A stretch of DNA of 64,000 bases from Variovorax fucosicus (lineage in GTDB: Bacteria > Pseudomonadota > Gammaproteobacteria > Burkholderiales > Burkholderiaceae_C): assembly GCF_030316825.1 (NCBI RefSeq), contig NZ_JASZYU010000003.1:558001-622000 (forward strand), read 5' to 3'. This document shows, piece by piece, positions 60,084-64,000 of this stretch (positions within the stretch are counted from its first letter, which is position 1; every line of letters begins with the position of its first letter). Made by a program: the position numbers and the translations under genes. A model generated the notes under the pieces. The model was not told the origin of the DNA, did not search any database, and was given only the letters and a program-made list of their open reading frames with translations.

Positions 60084-61727
60084 ATGGCAGACAGCCCCCT
60101 CGCCGGCCAGCCCGCACCCGCATCGATGCGGGCAAACCTGCCTCGCCTCGTCACCGCCTACTACGCGCAGGTGCCGGATCCCGAGGCCGCTGCGCAGCGC
60201 GTGGCCTTCGGCACTTCGGGCCACCGCGGCTCGGCATTCAACGCCGCCTTCAACGAATGGCATGTGCTGGCGATCTCGCAGGCGATCGCGCAGTACCGCG
60301 CGCAGCAGGGCATCGACGGGCCGCTGTTCCTCGGCATCGACACGCACGCGCTGTCGGAGCCGGCGGCGGCGAGCGCGATCGAGGTGCTGGCCGCCAACGG
60401 CGTCGAGCTGATGCTGGCCGCGGGCGACGAGTACACGCCCACGCCCGCCATCTCGCATGCGATCCTGGTCTACAACCGGGGGCGCACCGCGGGGCTGGCC
60501 GACGGCATCGTGATCACACCCTCGCACAACCCGCCCGAAGACGGTGGCTTCAAGTACAACCCGCCGAACGGCGGGCCGGCCGACACCGATGTCACCAAGT
60601 GGATCGAGAACCGCGCCAACGAGCTCATCAAGGCCGGCCTGCAGGGCGTGAAGCGCATGCCGTATTCGCAGGCGCTGCGCGCTCCCACCACGCATCGGCA
60701 CGACTACCTCACGCACTACGTGGCCGACCTCGCCAGCATGGTCGACATGGACGCGATCCGCGCGGCCGGCGTGCGCATGGGCGCCGATCCGCTCGGCGGT
60801 GCCGGCGTGCACTACTGGGCCCGCATCGCCGAGCAGTACAAGCTGAACCTCACCGTCGTCAACGAAGAGGTCGACGCCACCTTCCAGTTCATGCCGCTCG
60901 ACTGGGACGGCCGCATCCGCATGGACCCCTCGTCGGGCCATGCGATGCGCAACCTGATCGGCCTGAAGGATCGCTTCGACGTGGCCTTCGGCTGCGACAC
61001 CGACCACGACCGGCACGGCATCGTCACCCGCAGCGGCGGGCTGATGCAGCCCAACCACTATCTCGCCGTGATGATCGACTACCTGTTCCGCCATCGGCCG
61101 AACTGGAGCGCACAGGCCGCGATCGGCAAGACGCTGGTGAGCAGCTCGATGATCGACCGGGTGGCGGCGCGGCTCGGGCGCCCGCTGCAGGAAGTGCCGG
61201 TCGGTTTCAAGTGGTTCGTCAACGGCCTCATGGACGGCAGCCTCGGCTTCGTCGGCGAGGAAAGCGCGGGGGCGTCGTTCCTGCGGCGCGACGGCACCGT
61301 GTGGACCACCGACAAGGACGGGCTGGCGCCGGCGCTGCTGTCGGCCGAGATCACCGCGGTGATGGACCGCGACCCGGGCGAGCTGTACAAGGAGTTGACC
61401 CAGGCTTTCGGCAACCCGGCCTACGACCGCGTCGAGGCGCCGGCCACGCCGGAACAGAAGGCCAGGCTGTCGAAGCTCACGCCGCAGCAGGTGACCAGCA
61501 CCGAACTGGCCGGCGAGAAGATCGAGCAGGTGCTGACGAACGCGCCGGCCAACGGCGCAGCGATCGGCGGCATCAAGGTGGTGGCCGCCAACGGCTGGTT
61601 CGCGGCTCGGCCTTCCGGCACCGAGAGCATCTACAAGATCTACGTGGAAAGCTTCAAGGGCGAAGACCACCTGCAGCGCATCGTGACCGAGGCCCAGGCG
61701 ATCGTCGACAAGGCGCTGGCCACCTGA
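60084..61727 (+). CDS. pgm: Phosphoglucomutase (alpha-D-glucose phosphate-specific)
   Basis: Pgm interconverts glucose 1- and 6-phosphate. At 547 residues it is full length. The active-site phosphoserine Ser147 lies in VITPSHNPPEDGG, the metal loop is CDTDHDRHGIV, the sugar-binding loop is GEESAGASFLRRDG and the phosphate-binding loop is ARPSGTESIYKIY. AFGTSGHRGSA at 41-51 is the N-terminal signature of this long Pgm subclass. GGGAG precedes the ATG. It follows the HAD gene closely and is separated from cysI by a 194-nt regulatory region. Confidence 0.95.
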   Translation: MADSPLAGQPAPASMRANLPRLVTAYYAQVPDPEAAAQRVAFGTSGHRGSAFNAAFNEWHVLAISQAIAQYRAQQGIDGPLFLGIDTHALSEPAAASAIEVLAANGVELMLAAGDEYTPTPAISHAILVYNRGRTAGLADGIVITPSHNPPEDGGFKYNPPNGGPADTDVTKWIENRANELIKAGLQGVKRMPYSQALRAPTTHRHDYLTHYVADLASMVDMDAIRAAGVRMGADPLGGAGVHYWARIAEQYKLNLTVVNEEVDATFQFMPLDWDGRIRMDPSSGHAMRNLIGLKDRFDVAFGCDTDHDRHGIVTRSGGLMQPNHYLAVMIDYLFRHRPNWSAQAAIGKTLVSSSMIDRVAARLGRPLQEVPVGFKWFVNGLMDGSLGFVGEESAGASFLRRDGTVWTTDKDGLAPALLSAEITAVMDRDPGELYKELTQAFGNPAYDRVEAPATPEQKARLSKLTPQQVTSTELAGEKIEQVLTNAPANGAAIGGIKVVAANGWFAARPSGTESIYKIYVESFKGEDHLQRIVTEAQAIVDKALAT

Positions 61728-61805
61728 TCCGCACACGATGCAAGGGTTCTCCCCTTATCCAGAATATGCATCCAACCGCCCCGCAACCCGCATGGATGCT
61801 GGTGA

Positions 61806-61861
61806 ATAAGCTTATCCGCATAAGGCGCGAACCAAAAAATAGTTTGCTTCCATAAGGCGCG
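61806..61861. promoter_or_regulatory. ATAAG/CTTAT half-sites and CATAAGGCGCG direct repeat upstream of cysI
   Basis: The palindrome ATAAGCTTAT (61806-61815) is followed by CATAAGGCGCG at 61819-61829 and again at 61851-61861. Further CTTAT sits at 61754-61758. Half-sites of this type and clustering fit a LysR-type activator such as CysB, expected for cysI. The regulator is not encoded in the window. Confidence 0.5.
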
Positions 61862-61921
61862 CTTTTACAGTTCGGCTCCCTGGCTGGCTACGGACGCGCC
61901 GCCCCCAGAACCTTTATCACG

Positions 61922-63700
61922 ATGTACCAATACACAGATTTCGACCGCCAGTTCGTGCACCAGCGCGCGGCGCAATTCCGGGACCAACTCGAACGCTGGC
62001 AATCCGGCAAGCTGCACGAAGACGAGTTCCGTCCGCTGCGGCTGCAAAACGGCTGGTATGTGCAGCGCTATGCGCCGATGCTGCGCGTCGCAGTGCCGTA
62101 TGGCGAGTTGTCGAGCAAGCAGATCCGCGTGCTGGCGAAGATCGCCCGCGAGTACGACGAGCCCGAAGCCGAGGTCTACAGAAACGCCCTCAAGACCCAG
62201 GGCAAGCTCGGCACGCAGAAGCTGCCGACGCACTATGCGCACTTCTCGACGCGCCAGAACGTCCAGTACAACTGGATTCCGCTGGCCAAGTCGGCCGACG
62301 TGATGGACCTGCTGGCCTCGGTCGACATGCACGGCATCCAGACCAGCGGCAACTGCATCCGCAACATCACGAGCGACGAGCGTGCCGGCATCGCGGTCGA
62401 CGAGATCGCCGACCCACGCCCCTTTGCCGAGATCATGCGGCAATGGAGCACGCTGCACCCCGAGTTCGCGTTCCTGCCGCGCAAGTTCAAGATCGCGATC
62501 ACCGGCGCCACAGAGGACCGTGCCGCCACCGGCTGGCACGACGTGGGTCTGCACGTGGTGAAGAACGAGGCGGGGGACATCGGCTTTCGCGTGCAGGTCG
62601 GCGGCGGCATGGGCCGCACGCCGATCATCGGCACCGTGCTGCGCGAGTTCCTGCCCTGGCAGCAGATCATGAATTACCTCGAAGCGGTAATCCGGGTCTA
62701 CAACCGCTACGGCCGGCGCGACAACATCTACAAGGCGCGCATCAAGATCCTGGTGAAGGCCGAAGGCCAGCGCTACATCGACGATGTCGAGGCCGAGTAC
62801 AAGCAGATCCTCGAGCACGACGGCGCGCCGCACACCATCACGCAGGCCGAATACGACCGCGTGGCCGCCTCCTTCGTGCCGCCGCAGCTCGCCACCCGCG
62901 TGCTGCAAAGCGCCGAGCAGACCGATGCCGACCTGCGCAAGTACGCGGCCGACGACGTGCGCTTCGCGCGCTGGCTGGCGCGCAACGTGGCGCCGCACAA
63001 GAACCCGGCCCTGCGCGCCGTGACGCTGTCGTTCAAGCGCCTGCACCAGGCACCGGGCGACGCCGATGCCAACCAGCTCGACACCATCGCGCAGCTGGCC
63101 GACCGCTTCTCGGCCGGCGAAGCTCGCGTGACACACGACCAGAACGTGGTGCTGCCCTGGGTGCATGCCGAAGACCTGCATGCGCTCTGGTATGCGGCGC
63201 GCGAGGCCGGCTTCGCCAGCGCCAACGTGCACCTGCTGACCGACATGATCGCCTGCCCCGGCGGCGACTTCTGCTCGCTGGCCAATGCGCGCTCGATCCC
63301 GATCGCCGAGGCCATCACCGAGCGCTACCAGGATCTGGACGAGCTCGACGACCTCGGCGAGATCGACCTGCACATCAGCGGCTGCATCAACTCCTGCGGC
63401 CACCACCACAGCGGCCATATCGGCATCCTCGGCGTCGACAAGGACGGCAAGGAGTGGTATCAGGTCTCGCTCGGCGGCTCCGACGGCTCCGCGCTCAGCG
63501 GCACGCCGCAGGCCGGCAAGGCGGTCGGTCCCTCGTTCTCGGCGGCCGAAGTGCCGGATGTGATCGAGGCCGTGCTCGGCACCTACCGCGACACCCGCAA
63601 TGCCGGCGAGACCTTCATCGACACGCTGCGCCGTGTCGGCCACGACCCGTTCAAGGCCTCGGCCAACGGTGCGCGCATCAAGGTGGAGGCCACGGCATGA
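61922..63700 (+). CDS. cysI: Sulfite reductase hemoprotein (nitrite/sulfite reductase family)
   Basis: CysI reduces sulfite to sulfide with siroheme and a [4Fe-4S] cluster. The 592-residue protein has the N-terminal half with YAHFSTRQNVQYNWIPLAKS and HGIQTSGNCIRNITSDERAG. The cluster/siroheme cysteines are Cys445 and Cys451 (CPGGDFC) and Cys488 and Cys492 (GCINSCGHHHSGHIG). It resembles the ferredoxin-type/single-subunit class of beta- and gammaproteobacteria, with no cysJ adjacent. It is followed by a tiny ORF and a DUF934 gene, the usual start of the cysI-DUF934-cysH-cysD-cysN operon in Burkholderiales. Confidence 0.94.
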   Translation: MYQYTDFDRQFVHQRAAQFRDQLERWQSGKLHEDEFRPLRLQNGWYVQRYAPMLRVAVPYGELSSKQIRVLAKIAREYDEPEAEVYRNALKTQGKLGTQKLPTHYAHFSTRQNVQYNWIPLAKSADVMDLLASVDMHGIQTSGNCIRNITSDERAGIAVDEIADPRPFAEIMRQWSTLHPEFAFLPRKFKIAITGATEDRAATGWHDVGLHVVKNEAGDIGFRVQVGGGMGRTPIIGTVLREFLPWQQIMNYLEAVIRVYNRYGRRDNIYKARIKILVKAEGQRYIDDVEAEYKQILEHDGAPHTITQAEYDRVAASFVPPQLATRVLQSAEQTDADLRKYAADDVRFARWLARNVAPHKNPALRAVTLSFKRLHQAPGDADANQLDTIAQLADRFSAGEARVTHDQNVVLPWVHAEDLHALWYAAREAGFASANVHLLTDMIACPGGDFCSLANARSIPIAEAITERYQDLDELDDLGEIDLHISGCINSCGHHHSGHIGILGVDKDGKEWYQVSLGGSDGSALSGTPQAGKAVGPSFSAAEVPDVIEAVLGTYRDTRNAGETFIDTLRRVGHDPFKASANGARIKVEATA

Positions 63701-63759
63701 GCCGCCGCGCCGCTCCCAAGGCGAATAACGCAGCGCGTAGCGCGGAGGTTTCCGAATGA
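63697..63759 (+). CDS. 20-codon bridging ORF between cysI and DUF934 gene
   Basis: An ATG at 63697 overlaps the cysI stop (ATGA), and the frame ends with a TGA that overlaps the next ATG at 63756 (ATGA again). The product MSRRAAPKANNAARSAEVSE is highly charged and without motifs. The double overlap suggests translational coupling rather than a functional peptide; GGAGG for the next gene lies inside it. Confidence 0.35.
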   Translation: MSRRAAPKANNAARSAEVSE

Positions 63760-64000
63760 ACAAGACACTCAAGCTGGTGGCGGCCGAAGACCACATCGAC
63801 GACGGCGACCCGAAGGTGCTGCAGCTCGCCAACGACGCCGATCCGCAGGCGATCGAAGTCTGCCTGGCCGACATCGAGCGCATCGACCTGAACTTTCCGA
63901 AGTTCACCGACGGCCGCGCCTACAGCCAGGCCTTCCTGCTGCGCCGCCGCCTCGGCTTCAAGGGCGACATCCGCGCCACCGGCGACGTGCTGATCGACCA
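63756..64000 (+). CDS. DUF934 family protein (partial)
   Basis: The first 81 codons of a DUF934 protein lie in the window; the gene continues beyond 64000. It begins MNKTLKLVAAEDHIDDGDPK and contains IERIDLNFPKFTDGRAYSQA and LLRRRLGFKGDIRATGDVLI, the family signature. DUF934 genes almost always sit next to cysI in sulfite-reduction operons and are thought to assist it, possibly in electron transfer. GGAGG lies about 8 nt before the ATG. Confidence 0.9.
   Translation, partial: MNKTLKLVAAEDHIDDGDPKVLQLANDADPQAIEVCLADIERIDLNFPKFTDGRAYSQAFLLRRRLGFKGDIRATGDVLID

Noticed and set aside
1..64000. CRISPR arrays, tRNA or rRNA genes, insertion sequences, prophage
   Set aside because: No regularly spaced repeats, no tRNA-like cloverleaf noticed at gene ends, no transposase or integrase reading frames. 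A tRNA scan was not possible here.

Overview
The window reads as a chromosomal segment of a high-GC betaproteobacterium of the order Burkholderiales, most likely Comamonadaceae and Variovorax-like. This rests on gene order and gene families, not on any search. The indicators are smc, a ZipA-type gene and ligA in a row, cysI followed by a DUF934 gene, orphan tricarboxylate-transporter binding proteins of the Bug type, and very strong GC bias at third codon positions. No tRNA, rRNA, CRISPR array, insertion sequence or prophage is visible.

Left part (1-13.9 kb): mostly housekeeping. It holds the start of purL, then map-glnD, a DoxX-type membrane protein, def, a Gly/Pro/Tyr-rich lipoprotein, ligA, zipA, smc, another lipoprotein and an orphan ParA-like ATPase.

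13.9-19.6 kb: a catabolic module (FAD oxidase, class III aminotransferase, Bug binding protein, amidase). It is divergent from an XRE-cupin regulator, across two tandem 18-bp dyads.

19.6-26.3 kb: a tightly packed minus-strand unit with the order 1-Cys peroxiredoxin, small hydrolase, sulfate-binding protein, cysT, cysW, cysA, dsbB. Several junctions are 4-nt stop/start overlaps. A LysR gene lies upstream and faces azoR and panE.

28.2-38 kb: the most unusual locus. A LuxR-type response regulator, a hybrid histidine kinase and an 1849-residue protein are joined by 4-nt overlaps. The large protein carries a GMC-type flavin oxidoreductase, an alpha/beta hydrolase and a PhoD-like metallophosphatase in one chain. 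A phospholipase-D-like lipoprotein gene is divergent from this operon.

38-48.7 kb: an operon of serine acetyltransferase, a DsbA-like protein, a halogenase-like flavoprotein and an FMN reductase. It is followed by AraC/SnoaL/quinone-reductase genes and then by a LysR gene facing HMG-CoA-lyase-like, CoA-transferase and Bug genes.

48.7-64 kb: a sulfonate/sulfate-starvation cluster (a second sulfate-binding protein, ssuE, two ssuA-like genes, ssuD, ssuC, ssuB, a molbindin). Next come yggX, mnmC, a transglutaminase-like gene, a candidate SOS box with a small ORF, a HAD phosphatase, pgm and the start of the cysI operon. Sulfur acquisition and assimilation recur through the window: two sulfate-binding proteins, CysTWA, Ssu, serine acetyltransferase and CysI. 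A roughly 90-bp dispersed repeat occurs three times around the ssu and yggX genes, and one copy overlaps the 5' end of ssuC.
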